A stretch of 64,000 nucleotides of DNA, from assembly GCF_002752355.1 (NCBI RefSeq), contig NZ_MRAV01000014.1, positions 186,001-250,000 of the forward strand. The letters run 5' to 3'. A program made the translations under genes and the position numbers. Shown here piece by piece: positions 38,728-48,006 of this stretch (positions are counted from its first letter, which is position 1; every line of letters begins with the position of its first letter). A model generated the notes under the pieces. That model made no database searches, had not been told where the DNA came from, and saw only the letters and a program-made list of their open reading frames with translations. Source of the stretch: Leucobacter sp. OLIS6 (GTDB taxonomy: Bacteria > Actinomycetota > Actinomycetes > Actinomycetales > Microbacteriaceae).

Positions 38728-39150
38728 ATGTCAGCTGTCAAGACCGGCCCGACCGACGCCGATGTCGATGCGTTCCTCGAAGCCGCGACCCCCGCGGTGC
38801 GCCGGACCGACGGGATCGAGCTCGCCCGGATCTTCACGGAGGTCACGGGGGTCGAGCCCGTCATGTGGGGGCCGTCGATCGTCGGCTACGGCTCCTACCG
38901 CTACATCTCCGCAGCCAACCCGCGCACGCGCGGCACCTGGCCCAGGGCCGGATTCTCGCCGCGGAAGTCGTCGCTCTCGCTCTACGGGCTGAAGGACCTG
39001 CCCGCCGGCGCGGCGCTGCTGGCGGAGCTCGGGCGGTACACCGAGGGGGCGGGCTGCGTGTATGTGAAGCGGCTCTCCGATATCGATCTCGGAGTACTCC
39101 GGCGCCTCATCGGGATCGCGTGGGAACGCGAGGACGATCCCGAACCCTGA
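38728..39150 (+). CDS. DUF1801 domain protein
   Basis: A 140-residue soluble protein. The family pattern is clear: DVDAFLEAATPAVRRTDGIELARIFTEVTGVEPVMWGPSIVGYGSYRY, then FSPRKSSLSLYGL and GCVYVKRLSDIDLGVLRRLI. The fold is YdhG-like and the function unknown. It is followed by 76 nt to the ABC exporter operon. Confidence 0.88.
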   Translation: MSAVKTGPTDADVDAFLEAATPAVRRTDGIELARIFTEVTGVEPVMWGPSIVGYGSYRYISAANPRTRGTWPRAGFSPRKSSLSLYGLKDLPAGAALLAELGRYTEGAGCVYVKRLSDIDLGVLRRLIGIAWEREDDPEP

Positions 39151-39188
39151 GCGGCCGCTGTGGGAGCGGCCCGAGCGATATTCGGGTG

Positions 39189-39219
39189 TTGCACCATCTG
39201 ATCCCGACCGGCGTAGTGT
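39189..39219 (+). promoter_or_regulatory. Leaderless promoter of the ABC exporter operon
   Basis: TTGCAC (39189-39194), 19-nt spacer, TAGTGT (39214-39219), then seven bases to ATG 39227. Confidence 0.5.
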
Positions 39220-39226
39220 GAGCGCC

Positions 39227-40207
39227 ATGAGCGAAGATGCGGTAGTCCGCACGGTCGGGCTGCAGAAGAACTACGGTCGGGTCAGCGCACTGGACGGCCT
39301 CGATCTCTCGGTGTCCGCGGGTGAGGTCCACGGCTTCCTCGGGCCCAACGGCGCGGGCAAGTCGACCACCATCCGGATCCTCCTGGGGCTTGCTCGCCCG
39401 AGCGGCGGCCGGGCCGAGGTGTTCGACCGCGACCCCTGGAACGACGCGGCGAAGCTGCATCGTCGGATCGCCTCCGTGCCCGGCGACGTCAGCCTGTGGC
39501 CGAACCTCACGGGCGGCGAGATCATCGACCTGCTCGCCCGGCTCCGCGGCGCCGACACGCGCAGCGCCGACTACCGCTCCGAGCGCGATCGGCTCGCGCG
39601 GGCGTTCCAGTTCGACCCGCGCAAGAAGGGTCGCTCGTACTCCAAGGGCAATCGCCAGAAGGTCGCGCTGATCGCGGCGTTCTCGGTCGCGGCCGAGCTC
39701 TACATCCTCGACGAGCCGACGAGCGGTCTCGACCCGCTCATGGAGGTCGTGTTCCGCGAGGAGGTCGAGCGCGTGCGCTTCCAGGGCGCCGCGGTGCTGC
39801 TATCGAGCCACATCCTCTCGGAGGTCGAGCAGCTCTGCGACCGCGTGAGCATCATCCGCGCGGGCCGGATCGTCGACTCGGGCACGCTGGCCGAGCTGCG
39901 GCACCTGACCAGCACCGAGATCTCCTTCGTCGAGCCCGAGGGCGGCCGCGTTCCCGACGTGCCGGGCGCGGTCGACCTCGAGGTGAGCGGCGGGCGGGTG
40001 CGCTTCACTGCCCCGAGCGACGGGGTGTCCGCCCTGCTGCCCGAGCTCGCCCGGCTGGGCGTCACGGGGCTCCGCATCGAGCCGCCGACGCTCGAGACGC
40101 TCTTCCTGCATCACTACGGCGACGACCCGGCGAGCGGCTCGCCGGGCGTCGACCCCGCGACCCGGGCGGGGCGACGGCATGCGCGGCACGCAGCGGGAGG
40201 CGCGTGA
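39227..40207 (+). CDS. ABC exporter ATP-binding protein
   Basis: A 326-residue ATPase of an ABC-2 type exporter. Walker A GPNGAGKST, Q-loop region PGDVSLWPNLTGGE, signature YSKGNRQKVAL (SKGN in place of LSGGQ, as is usual for this exporter subfamily), Walker B LYILDEPTSGLD and H-loop SSHILSE. Residues 230-326 form a C-terminal regulatory domain. It overlaps the permease gene start. The pair resembles actinobacterial polyketide-antibiotic/multidrug exporters; substrate unknown. Confidence 0.92.
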   Translation: MSEDAVVRTVGLQKNYGRVSALDGLDLSVSAGEVHGFLGPNGAGKSTTIRILLGLARPSGGRAEVFDRDPWNDAAKLHRRIASVPGDVSLWPNLTGGEIIDLLARLRGADTRSADYRSERDRLARAFQFDPRKKGRSYSKGNRQKVALIAAFSVAAELYILDEPTSGLDPLMEVVFREEVERVRFQGAAVLLSSHILSEVEQLCDRVSIIRAGRIVDSGTLAELRHLTSTEISFVEPEGGRVPDVPGAVDLEVSGGRVRFTAPSDGVSALLPELARLGVTGLRIEPPTLETLFLHHYGDDPASGSPGVDPATRAGRRHARHAAGGA

Positions 40208-41823
40208 TGCCCGCCCTGATGCCGCTGCTGCGATTGCGGATCCGTCGCGACCGGGTGCAGCTGCTGCTCTGGATCATCGCGACCGTGCTGCTGGCCTACT
40301 CCGCGCAGAGCGGGGTGTCCGCCAGCTACGGCTCGCTCGCCGAGCGCAAGGTGCTGCTGCAGACCGTCGTGGCGAACCCCGTCATCCTGCTGTTCCGCGG
40401 TCTGCCCTCGGGCCCCGACGACGCCGCGTTCATGCTGTTCCTGATCCTGCCCTGGCTGGCGATGATGGCCGCGTTCATGGCGCTGTTCCTGGCGGTGCGG
40501 CATACACGGGGCGATGAGGAATCGGGTCGCGCCGAGCTGATCGGCGCGACGCCGGCGGGGCGCTCGGCCCCGCTCACGGCGACCCTCATCGAGGGCGCCG
40601 GTGCGTCGGTTCTGCTGGGCGTGCTGGTCGCTGCCGTCACCCTCGCGCTCGGCCTCGCTCCGGGTGGGTCGCTCGTGGCGGGCGCGGGCACCGCGGCGGC
40701 CGGGCTGGTGTTCCTCGCCGTCGGGCTCTGCGCGGCGCAACTCATGCGCACGAGCCGGGGCGCGAACTCCCTCGGGGTGTGGGTCCTGCTCGCGACGTTC
40801 CTGGCCTCGGGCATCGGCAACGCGCTGGGGACGCCGAGCGCCGACCTGCAGCGCATCGAGAGCTCCTGGCTCGCGTGGGTCTCTCCGTTCGGGTGGATCG
40901 AGCAGACTCGCCCGTTCGCCGACGACAACTGGGCGCCGCTGGCGGCGGCGCTCGGCCTCGCCGTCGTGCTCGTCGGCCTCGCCTACGCGCTGCACGGCGT
41001 GCGCGACCTCGACGGCGGTCTGGTGCCGGAACGTCCGGGCCCGGCGTTCGCACCGGCCTCCTTGGGATCCACCTGGGCGCTCGCGTGGCGACTGACCCGG
41101 GGGTCGCTGCTCGGCTGGGGGATCGGCGCCCTGCTCACGGGTGCGCTGGCGACCGGACTCGCCTCGGTCGTCACCGATATGGGCGGCAAGGTGCCCGCGG
41201 TGCAGCAGCTGCTGCAGGCGCTGGCCAAGGGCGGCAGCGTGAACCAGGGCATGATCGTGATCTTCTACCTGGTAGCCGGGGTGCTCGCCGCCTGCTTCGC
41301 GGTGCAGACCGTGTCCCGGGCGCGCCAGGAGGAGGCGCACGGCACGGCGGAGCTGGTGCGTTCGGCAGCCGTCGACCGGGTGGCCTGGCTCGCGTCCTTC
41401 GTGGTGGTTGCGCTCGTCGGCGTCGTGGTGATCCTCGCGCTCGCGGTCGCGGGCTCCGCACTCGGCGCAGTGCAGGCCGGCGACGGCTCGCTGCTGCGCG
41501 ACGCCGTGATCTCGAGCGCTGGACAGGCCGCCGCCGCCGCGGTGTTCGCGGCGGTCACCGCACTCGTGTTCGTGGTCCTCCCACGGCTGACCATCGGCCT
41601 CGGCTGGAGCCTGGTGCTCGTCACCCTGATGCTGGGTCTGTTCGCTCCGCTGTTCGGGGCGCCGGACTGGGTCGTGAACCTCTCGCCGTTCGCGGTGGCT
41701 CCGGTTCCCGAGGGCAGCGGCGCGGACCTGCGCGGGCTCTTCTGGCTGCTGCTGGTGCTGGTGCTCGCCGGCGGCGCGGCGCTCGCGCTGATGCGCCGCC
41801 GGGAGCTCGAAACGGACGGATAG
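40207..41823 (+). CDS. ABC-2 type exporter permease
   Basis: A 538-residue membrane protein with about 12 predicted segments, matching the double-length permeases annotated as exporters of polyketide antibiotics. GDEESGRAELIGATPAGR and the similar RQEEAHGTAELVRSAAVDR in the second half show internal duplication. ATG 40207 has GGGAGG six bases upstream and shares a base with the ATPase stop; GTG 40204 is also possible. Together the two genes form a complete exporter. Confidence 0.9.
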   Translation: MPALMPLLRLRIRRDRVQLLLWIIATVLLAYSAQSGVSASYGSLAERKVLLQTVVANPVILLFRGLPSGPDDAAFMLFLILPWLAMMAAFMALFLAVRHTRGDEESGRAELIGATPAGRSAPLTATLIEGAGASVLLGVLVAAVTLALGLAPGGSLVAGAGTAAAGLVFLAVGLCAAQLMRTSRGANSLGVWVLLATFLASGIGNALGTPSADLQRIESSWLAWVSPFGWIEQTRPFADDNWAPLAAALGLAVVLVGLAYALHGVRDLDGGLVPERPGPAFAPASLGSTWALAWRLTRGSLLGWGIGALLTGALATGLASVVTDMGGKVPAVQQLLQALAKGGSVNQGMIVIFYLVAGVLAACFAVQTVSRARQEEAHGTAELVRSAAVDRVAWLASFVVVALVGVVVILALAVAGSALGAVQAGDGSLLRDAVISSAGQAAAAAVFAAVTALVFVVLPRLTIGLGWSLVLVTLMLGLFAPLFGAPDWVVNLSPFAVAPVPEGSGADLRGLFWLLLVLVLAGGAALALMRRRELETDG

Positions 41824-41879
41824 CTGCGGCTTCGCACGAGCCGTTCGCCCGAACCGTTCGCCCGGGCGGTCGAGGCGAT

Positions 41880-43184
41880 TCAGGCGATTCGCCCTGACGA
41901 AGGGGCCGATCCCTCGACCAGCAGCGCGATGAGCCCGTCGACGAGGCCGACGCGCCAGCACGCGAAGTCGTGCCCGCCGCAGTACTCCCGGTACTGCACG
42001 GTCGCGCCGGCGGCCTCCGCCAGCGCGCGGAACTCCCGGTTGAGCCCGAGCAGGTGCCCCTCGAACTCGCCGACCTCCTGGAAGATGCGGATCCCGGCCG
42101 CGGACCCGCCGCCGCGCCACAGCTCCAACTGCTCGCCCGGTGCGGCACCGTCCGCGGGGTCCGGCCACCAGAACGAGCCCGATTGCACGATGGCGTTCCG
42201 CGCGACGTGCGGTGCTCGGCGAACGAGGTCAGCCGCGGCGAGCCCGCCGAGCGAGGCGCCGCCCACGACGCGCCGTTCGGGATCCGTCGGCAGCGCCGCG
42301 AAGGACCCGGCCCAGGGGAGCAGCTCGTCCGTCAGGAAGCCGGCGAGGGCGGGGTTCATTCCGAGCGCCCTCGGCCGATCGGCGGGGTCCGCGGTCGCGT
42401 AGAGCACCGTCGCGACGGGAGCGAGCGCACCGGCCGCCGACGCCCGATCGAGCGCGGGGAGCAGGGGGACCTCCGAGGTGAGCCGGTCGCCGTCGCTGAA
42501 GATCGCGACGCCCGAGACGCCGCGCTCCGCCGCGCTCGCTGGCAAATGGCACCAGATGTCGAGCGGGAACCCGAGAACCCGCGAATCGACCCGTCCGCGG
42601 TGGATCGTCCCCGCGGGCACGGGATCCTCGGAGGGATCCGCGCGCACGAACCGCTGCGGCAGCGCGTCGGGGAGCGAGAGGATGCTGCTGCGCCCACCTC
42701 CGGCCGTGACGCACACCTCGCCGTTTCCGGGCAGCGCCTCGGTGCGGTCGTAGACCGGGCGCCAGCGCTCGCGGGTGGCGCCGATTTCGGGATCGAGCGG
42801 GCGCTCGACGAGCAGCGCGACGGTCGCGCGCAGCGTCGCGGGCAGCGAGAAGGCGCCCGCGTGCAGGCGGTTCCCTGCGTGCCCGACGCGGTCGAGGACG
42901 AAGGGAGCGAGGTCGGATCGATGCAGGTGGGTGACGGTGTCGATCAGCAGGACCGCGGACTCGTCGTCGTGCTCGAGGCGGCGGACCACGGTGACGATGC
43001 GGTGGTCAGGGGCGTCGGGGTCGGGATCGATCCAGGCCCCGCCGACGCGCGCTGCCTCGGCGAGGACGCCCTCGGCGCTCGCGCCGCGCGCGAGGGCGTC
43101 GAGCACGCGGGTGGGCGGTGATCTGCGCGGAATCGGGGGGAGGAAGGGCGGCGGGGACGACGGGGTTGCGATCGAGGCATTCAT
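41880..43184 (-). CDS. Enterochelin esterase-like siderophore hydrolase
   Basis: A 434-residue cytoplasmic esterase of the Fes/IroD type. The N-terminal Fes domain (about 20-180) includes the TVVRRLEHDDESAVLLIDTVTHLHRSDL strand pattern. The esterase-D-like catalytic domain has nucleophile GGASLGG (Ser311) and His in YCGGHDFACWR. Such enzymes cleave ferric catecholate triesters so iron can be released. Its start lies on an IdeR-like box shared with the divergent FecCD-type uptake operon, so it should be made under iron limitation. Confidence 0.88.
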   Translation of the reverse strand: MNASIATPSSPPPFLPPIPRRSPPTRVLDALARGASAEGVLAEAARVGGAWIDPDPDAPDHRIVTVVRRLEHDDESAVLLIDTVTHLHRSDLAPFVLDRVGHAGNRLHAGAFSLPATLRATVALLVERPLDPEIGATRERWRPVYDRTEALPGNGEVCVTAGGGRSSILSLPDALPQRFVRADPSEDPVPAGTIHRGRVDSRVLGFPLDIWCHLPASAAERGVSGVAIFSDGDRLTSEVPLLPALDRASAAGALAPVATVLYATADPADRPRALGMNPALAGFLTDELLPWAGSFAALPTDPERRVVGGASLGGLAAADLVRRAPHVARNAIVQSGSFWWPDPADGAAPGEQLELWRGGGSAAGIRIFQEVGEFEGHLLGLNREFRALAEAAGATVQYREYCGGHDFACWRVGLVDGLIALLVEGSAPSSGRIA

Positions 43185-43189
43185 CGTAT

Positions 43190-43208
43190 GTAGGATAGCC
43201 TTACCTTC
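43190..43208. promoter_or_regulatory. IdeR/DtxR-like iron box
   Basis: The 19-mer GTAGGATAGCCTTACCTTC matches the DtxR/IdeR consensus TTAGGTTAGCCTAACCTAA at 14 of 19 positions and keeps the central TAGCCT. It covers the minus-strand TATCCT -10 (43192-43197) that ends seven bases before the esterase ATG, and lies upstream of the divergent transport operon. It should repress both when iron is sufficient. Confidence 0.85.
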
Positions 43209-43280
43209 GTCCGATGTTTGACGAAGCTTCGGATTCCGGCTCGGATTCCGCTTCCGCCCGTGACCTCGAGGACCCCGATC

Positions 43281-44333
43281 GTGACCCGCACCGAAACCGT
43301 TCCCTCCCGTGCGCCGTCGGATCGGCCGCCGAGAACGCCGCGCACCGTCGTCCGCGTGACGGCGCTCCTGGTCGCCGGGGCACTGCTCCTGGTCATCGTC
43401 GCGGCAGCGTTCGCCATCGGCTCCTCGACCATCCCGCTCGATCGAGTGTGGCACCTGCTGCGGCACCCCGACGGCAGCAACGAGAGCTACATCGTCGGCG
43501 GCATGCGGTTCACGCGCGTGATCATCGGACTCGCGGTCGGCTGCGCGCTCGCGGTGGCCGGCGCCGTGATGCAGGCCGTGACGCGCAACCCCCTGGCGGA
43601 TCCCGGTCTGCTCGGCGTCACCTCCGGCGGGTCGCTCGCGGTCGTGCTGGGCGCCGGTTTCCTCGGGATGACCAGCCCCTCGGCCCAGTTCGCGCTGTGC
43701 GCCGTCGGATCGCTGACCGCCGCCGCCGTCGTGTTCCTCATCGGGACGCGCGGCACGGGGAGCGCCTCGCCGATGCGTCTCGTGCTCGCGGGCATCGCGT
43801 TCTCGGCCGCGGCGGGAGGCGTCATCTCGGCCGTGCTGCTGCTGAAGCCGCGGGCGTTCGACGCCTTCCGATTCTGGGACGTCGGCGGCCTCACCCGCAT
43901 GGACGTACCGCTGCCGCTGGTCGTCGTGCCCGTGCTGATCGGCCTCGTGCTGGTGCTGACGATCGCGCGCGGGCTCACCGATCTCTCGCTCGGGGACGAC
44001 GTCGCGGCAGCGCTCGGCACGCCGGTCGCTCGAACCCGGGTCGTGGCATTGATCGCGCTCACGCTGCTGTGCGCCGCGGCGACGGCCGCGGCCGGCCCGA
44101 TCTCGTTCGTCGGCCTCGTCGTCCCGCTCGTCTGCGCCTGGATCATGGGGCCGCACCGGGGGTGGATCATCGCGCTGTGCGCGGTCGCCGGACCGATCCT
44201 CGTGCTGAGCGCCGACGTGGTCGGCCGCGTCGTCGCGCGGCCGGGGGAGCTCGCGGTGGGGCTGCTCATCGCCTTCGTCGGCGCCCCGGTGCTGCTCGTC
44301 ATGGTGCTCCGTCTGAGCGGAGCCCGCCGATGA
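43281..44333 (+). CDS. FecCD-type iron-siderophore ABC permease, subunit 1
   Basis: A 350-residue permease with about ten membrane segments, importing a ferric siderophore. Family marks: [42 protein letters not shown] near the first third and [19 protein letters not shown] 43281 is chosen (GAGGA eight bases upstream, normal family length); an in-frame TTG at 43218 would add 21 Pro-rich residues. It overlaps the second permease gene (ATGA). Confidence 0.92.
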   Translation: MTRTETVPSRAPSDRPPRTPRTVVRVTALLVAGALLLVIVAAAFAIGSSTIPLDRVWHLLRHPDGSNESYIVGGMRFTRVIIGLAVGCALAVAGAVMQAVTRNPLADPGLLGVTSGGSLAVVLGAGFLGMTSPSAQFALCAVGSLTAAAVVFLIGTRGTGSASPMRLVLAGIAFSAAAGGVISAVLLLKPRAFDAFRFWDVGGLTRMDVPLPLVVVPVLIGLVLVLTIARGLTDLSLGDDVAAALGTPVARTRVVALIALTLLCAAATAAAGPISFVGLVVPLVCAWIMGPHRGWIIALCAVAGPILVLSADVVGRVVARPGELAVGLLIAFVGAPVLLVMVLRLSGARR

Positions 44334-45382
44334 CCCGTATCGCACCTCCGCATCCCTCCGGCACGCGCTGGGTCGGACTCGGCGGCGACCGTTCGCTGCT
44401 GCTGCCGCGCCGCACGGTGCGGATCACCGCGCTGCTCCTGCTGGCCTGCGTCGTGCTCGCGGTGATCGCGATCGGCGTCGGCGCCTCCTCCTACGGCTAC
44501 GCGGATGCCTGGCGTCTGCTACTCGGCGAGGAGAACCGCGGCGCGCACCTCGTGATCGTCGAGTGGCGCGGATCCCGCATCGTGCTCGCCCTCGTCGTCG
44601 GCGCCGCACTCGGCGTCTCGGGCGCCCTGTTCCAGTCGGTCACCCGCAATCCGCTCGGCAGCCCCGACCTGATCGGCTTCTCGATGGGCGCTCAGACCGG
44701 GATCCTCGTCGCGGTGCTGCTGTTCGGCGCGTCGTACGCCTCGGTCTCGGCCGCGTCGCTCGTCGGCGGCATCGCGGTGGGAGCCGTGATCTACGCGCTG
44801 TCGCTGCGCAGCGGGTTCGGCGGCCTGGTCCTGATCCTGTCGGGCATCGCCATCAGCGCGATGCTCGGGGCGTTCAACCGCTGGCTGCTCGTGCGCGCCG
44901 ACAGCGACGCCGCGTTCGGCGCACTGCGCGCCGTGACCGGAACGCTCGAGGCCTCCGACTGGAGCGTCGCGATCCCGACCGCGATCTGCGTGCTCGTCGT
45001 GCTCGGAGCGACGCTCGGGCTCGCGCCGGCGATGCGGGACTTGGAGCTCGGCCCCGATCTCGCGGCGTCGCTCGGCCTGCGGGTGGAACGCACGCGGGCG
45101 CTGATGGTGCTCGCGGGCACCGTGCTCGTCGCGCTCGCCACGACCGCGGTCGGACCGATCATGTTCGTCGCGCTCATCGCGCCCCACCTCGCGCGCCGAC
45201 TGACGCGCGACTCCGTCGCCTCCCTGCCCGCCTCGGCCGCCATGGGCCCGCTGCTGCTGCTCGGCGCCGACGTACTGAGCCAGGCCGCGCTCGACAGCAT
45301 GCCCGTCGGCATCGTCACCGCCGCGGTCGGCGGCACCTACTTCATGGCCCTGCTGCTCCTCGAGAACCGGAGAACCTCATGA
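44330..45382 (+). CDS. FecCD-type iron-siderophore ABC permease, subunit 2
   Basis: A 350-residue partner permease. [45 protein letters not shown] and [18 protein letters not shown] are the conserved FecCD blocks. It has about ten membrane segments (35-345). It is coupled by ATGA overlaps to the genes on both sides, which fixes 1:1 stoichiometry with subunit 1. Confidence 0.93.
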   Translation: MTRIAPPHPSGTRWVGLGGDRSLLLPRRTVRITALLLLACVVLAVIAIGVGASSYGYADAWRLLLGEENRGAHLVIVEWRGSRIVLALVVGAALGVSGALFQSVTRNPLGSPDLIGFSMGAQTGILVAVLLFGASYASVSAASLVGGIAVGAVIYALSLRSGFGGLVLILSGIAISAMLGAFNRWLLVRADSDAAFGALRAVTGTLEASDWSVAIPTAICVLVVLGATLGLAPAMRDLELGPDLAASLGLRVERTRALMVLAGTVLVALATTAVGPIMFVALIAPHLARRLTRDSVASLPASAAMGPLLLLGADVLSQAALDSMPVGIVTAAVGGTYFMALLLLENRRTS

Positions 45383-46242
45383 CCCGCGAATCCTCGCCCC
45401 GCCTCGCCGCGCGGGACGCGACGCTCGCCTACGATTCCACGATCATCGCGGCCGGGCTCGACATCGACATCCCGGAGGGCGAATTCACCGTGATCGTCGG
45501 GCCGAACGCCTGCGGCAAGTCGACGCTGCTGCGCGCGCTCGCCCGGCTGCACCGGCCGAGTGCGGGAACCGTGCTGCTCGACGGCGAGGACATCCACCGG
45601 CTCGGCACCAAGCAGGTCGCGCGGCGGGTCGGTCTGCTGCCGCAGTCGGCGCTCGCGCCCGACGGGATGCGCGTGCGCGACCTCGTCGCGCGGGGACGGT
45701 CCCCGCACCAGGGCGTGATCCGGCAGTGGAGCGCCGCGGATCATGAGGCGGTCGAGCGGGCGATGCGCGTCACCGGCGTCGCTCCGCTCGCGGACCGCCC
45801 GGTCGACGCGCTCTCCGGCGGCCAGCGGCAGCGCGTCTGGATCGCGCTCGTGCTCGCGCAGGAGACGGAGACGATCCTGCTCGACGAACCGACCACGTTC
45901 CTCGACCTGGCGCACCAGTACGAGGTGCTCGAGCTGTGCCGACGGCTCAACCGCGACGAGGGGCGCACCATCGTGGCCGTGCTGCACGACCTCAACCAGG
46001 CCGCGCGGTACGCGACGCACCTCGTCGCGATGCGCGACGGCCGGATCCGGGCGAGCGGACCGCCCGCCGACGTCGTGACGGGGGACGCCGTCGCCGAGAT
46101 CTTCGGCCTGCCCGCCCTCGTCATTCCAGACCCCGTGACGGGAACGCCGCTGGTGATCCCGCACGAACCGCCTCGGGACGCGGTCCACGACGGAGAACCC
46201 GAGATTCCGACAGCACCGGCCACCGCGGCCGCAGAAAGGTAA
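45379..46242 (+). CDS. Iron-siderophore ABC transporter ATP-binding protein
   Basis: A 287-residue FepC/FecE-type ATPase: Walker [10 protein letters not shown] (Cys in place of the usual Gly, common in this family), Q-loop LLPQ, signature [12 protein letters not shown], Walker [14 protein letters not shown] and [14 protein letters not shown]-terminal extension (about 245-287) is Pro/Glu-rich. It lies 4 nt before the binding-protein gene. Confidence 0.95.
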   Translation: MTRESSPRLAARDATLAYDSTIIAAGLDIDIPEGEFTVIVGPNACGKSTLLRALARLHRPSAGTVLLDGEDIHRLGTKQVARRVGLLPQSALAPDGMRVRDLVARGRSPHQGVIRQWSAADHEAVERAMRVTGVAPLADRPVDALSGGQRQRVWIALVLAQETETILLDEPTTFLDLAHQYEVLELCRRLNRDEGRTIVAVLHDLNQAARYATHLVAMRDGRIRASGPPADVVTGDAVAEIFGLPALVIPDPVTGTPLVIPHEPPRDAVHDGEPEIPTAPATAAAER

Positions 46243-46246
46243 GGCG

Positions 46247-47287
46247 ATGCGCATTCGGCATTCGGCCCAGCAGAACACCCGATCCCGGCGACGGCTCGGA
46301 GCGATCGCGGGCGCGATCCTCGTGGCCGCGACGCTCTCGGCGTGCTCCTCGGGCGGCCAGGGGGACGCGGGCGAGGCATCGGGCGGGACGAGCGGCGGGT
46401 GGCCGCGCACGATCCAGACCTCGGATGGGAAGCTGACCCTCAAGGAGCAGCCGAAGGTCATCGTCTCGACCTCGACGACGCTCACCGGATCGGCGCTGGC
46501 CGTCGGTGCGCCGGTCGTCGCGAGCGCCTCGACCAGCCCCAACATCGACGGCCTGAGCGACGACCAGGGCTTCTTCAACCAGTGGTCGAAGGAGGCGAAG
46601 GCCGCGAAGGTGAAGAAGCTCTACGAGAACGCCTCGCCGAACATCGAGAACGCCGTCGAGTACGCGCCCGATCTGATCCTCGTCTCGAAGAACAGCGGCG
46701 ACTCGCAGATGGACAGCGTCGCGCAACTGCGCAAGATCGCCCCCGTGCTCGTTATCGACTACAGCGGGGAGTCCTGGCAGGACGTGACGCGCACGATCGC
46801 CGAGGCGACCGGGCGCGAGTCGCAGGCGAAGGAAGTGATCTCGGACTACGAGCAGCACCTTGCCGACGTGAAGAAGCGGATCGCGGTGCCGCAGGGCACG
46901 ACCTCCGCGCTCATGGTCTTCGGGGACGGATCGGGCGCGGCCGCGCTGACGAAGGACTCGCCGCACGTGCAGATCCTGCAGGAGCTCGGGTTCCGCATGG
47001 CGCAGATCCCGGACTCGGTGAAGGGCGACACCTCGATGGGCGCCGACCGCAAGGACATCGTGAACCTGTCGATGGAGAACATCCAGAAGGGACTGACGGG
47101 CGACAACTGGCTCGTCGTCTCTGCTGACAAGCTCGCGCACGACACCGTCGCCAAGAACCCGGCGTTCTCGACCGCTCCCGCGGTCGAGGCGGGCAAGGTG
47201 CAGTACACCCCGGGCGAGACGTTCCGCCTCGACTACTACTCGGCGGGGATGATGCTCGACTCGCTCGCGAAGTTGTACGCCAAGTAG
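46247..47287 (+). CDS. Iron-siderophore substrate-binding lipoprotein
   Basis: A 346-residue extracytoplasmic receptor. It has a basic N-terminus, hydrophobic core and lipobox TLSAC (Cys33), a Gly/Ser linker, then a FepB/FhuD-like class III binding fold with one long helix (about 165-195) between the lobes. VEYAPDLILVSKNSG and APVLVIDYSGESW are characteristic. AAAGG precedes ATG 46247. Being last in the operon and convergent with orn, no separate promoter is seen. Confidence 0.9.
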   Translation: MRIRHSAQQNTRSRRRLGAIAGAILVAATLSACSSGGQGDAGEASGGTSGGWPRTIQTSDGKLTLKEQPKVIVSTSTTLTGSALAVGAPVVASASTSPNIDGLSDDQGFFNQWSKEAKAAKVKKLYENASPNIENAVEYAPDLILVSKNSGDSQMDSVAQLRKIAPVLVIDYSGESWQDVTRTIAEATGRESQAKEVISDYEQHLADVKKRIAVPQGTTSALMVFGDGSGAAALTKDSPHVQILQELGFRMAQIPDSVKGDTSMGADRKDIVNLSMENIQKGLTGDNWLVVSADKLAHDTVAKNPAFSTAPAVEAGKVQYTPGETFRLDYYSAGMMLDSLAKLYAK

Positions 47288-47305
47288 CGGCGGAGCGGGA
47301 CGCCC

Positions 47306-47965
47306 CTAGCCGGCCGACGGTGCCGCGGGGGCGTCCTCGCCGTCGATGAGCGGGGCGAAGCGCTCCATGGCCGCCTTCGCGAGTCCCTCGGAGGCGGCCT
47401 TGTCGGGCCCGGGCTGCGCGACGAGCACGGCGTCGCGGAAGTAGGCGAGCTCCTGGATCGACTCGGCGATGTCGGCGAGGGCGCGGTGGCCGCCGCGCTT
47501 CTCGGGGGCCGCGAAGTAGGTGGCCGGGTACCAGCGACGCGAGAGCTCCTTGATCGTGGAGACGTCGATGCTGCGGTAGTGCAGGCGCTCCTCGAGCTGC
47601 GGCAGGTAGCGGGCGATGAAGCGCCGATCCATGCCGATCGTGTTGCCCGCGACGAGGGGGCGGCGACCCGGCAGCACCCACTGCGAGACGTATTCGAGCA
47701 CGAGGCGGTCGGCCTCCGCGAGGTCGACGCCGGCCTCGATGCGGGGGAGCAGGCCGGAGGTCTCGTGCATGTTCCGTACGAAGTCGTTCATGTGGGCGAG
47801 TGCATCGGGCCCCGGGTTGATGACGAGCTCGAAGCCCGGGTGCAGCGGTTTCAGGTCGAAGTCGGTCACGATCACGGCGATCTCGCACAGCCCGTCGAGC
47901 TCGACGTCGAGTCCCGTCATCTCGCAGTCGATCCACACGATCTGTTCGGCGGGGGTGTTCGACAC
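47306..47965 (-). CDS. orn: Oligoribonuclease
   Basis: A 3'-5' exoribonuclease that degrades 2-5 nt RNAs and nano-RNAs (including pGpG). The 219-residue protein has the DEDDh residues in VWIDCEMTGLD, the LVAGNTIGMDRRFIARYLPQLEE segment, YRSIDVSTIKELSRRWYP and GGHRALADI. The C-terminal 40 residues (FAPLIDGEDAPAAPSAG) extend beyond E. coli Orn (181). GTG 47965 has GAGGAG eight bases upstream. It follows the peptide ABC genes by 38 nt and may share their transcript or use its own TAGACT -10. Confidence 0.95.
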   Translation of the reverse strand: MSNTPAEQIVWIDCEMTGLDVELDGLCEIAVIVTDFDLKPLHPGFELVINPGPDALAHMNDFVRNMHETSGLLPRIEAGVDLAEADRLVLEYVSQWVLPGRRPLVAGNTIGMDRRFIARYLPQLEERLHYRSIDVSTIKELSRRWYPATYFAAPEKRGGHRALADIAESIQELAYFRDAVLVAQPGPDKAASEGLAKAAMERFAPLIDGEDAPAAPSAG

Positions 47966-48000
47966 GGGAGCTCTCCTCGGTTCTGCGGACGGACGAGCCA

Positions 48001-48006
48001 AGTCTA
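48001..48006 (-). promoter_or_regulatory. Candidate -10 (TAGACT) of orn
   Basis: Minus-strand TAGACT overlaps the last codon region of the ABC ATPase gene and would give a leader of about 30 nt before GTG 47965. Confidence 0.4.

Noticed and set aside
41839-41870. CCGTTCGCCCG repeated twice and the palindrome CGCCCGGGCG between the exporter and esterase genes
   Set aside because: It is too short and without a T run to call a terminator, and no other function is evident.
43218-43280. TTG start for the first FecCD permease
   Set aside because: GTG 43281 has a ribosome site and gives the usual length. The extra 21 residues are Pro-rich and not hydrophobic.
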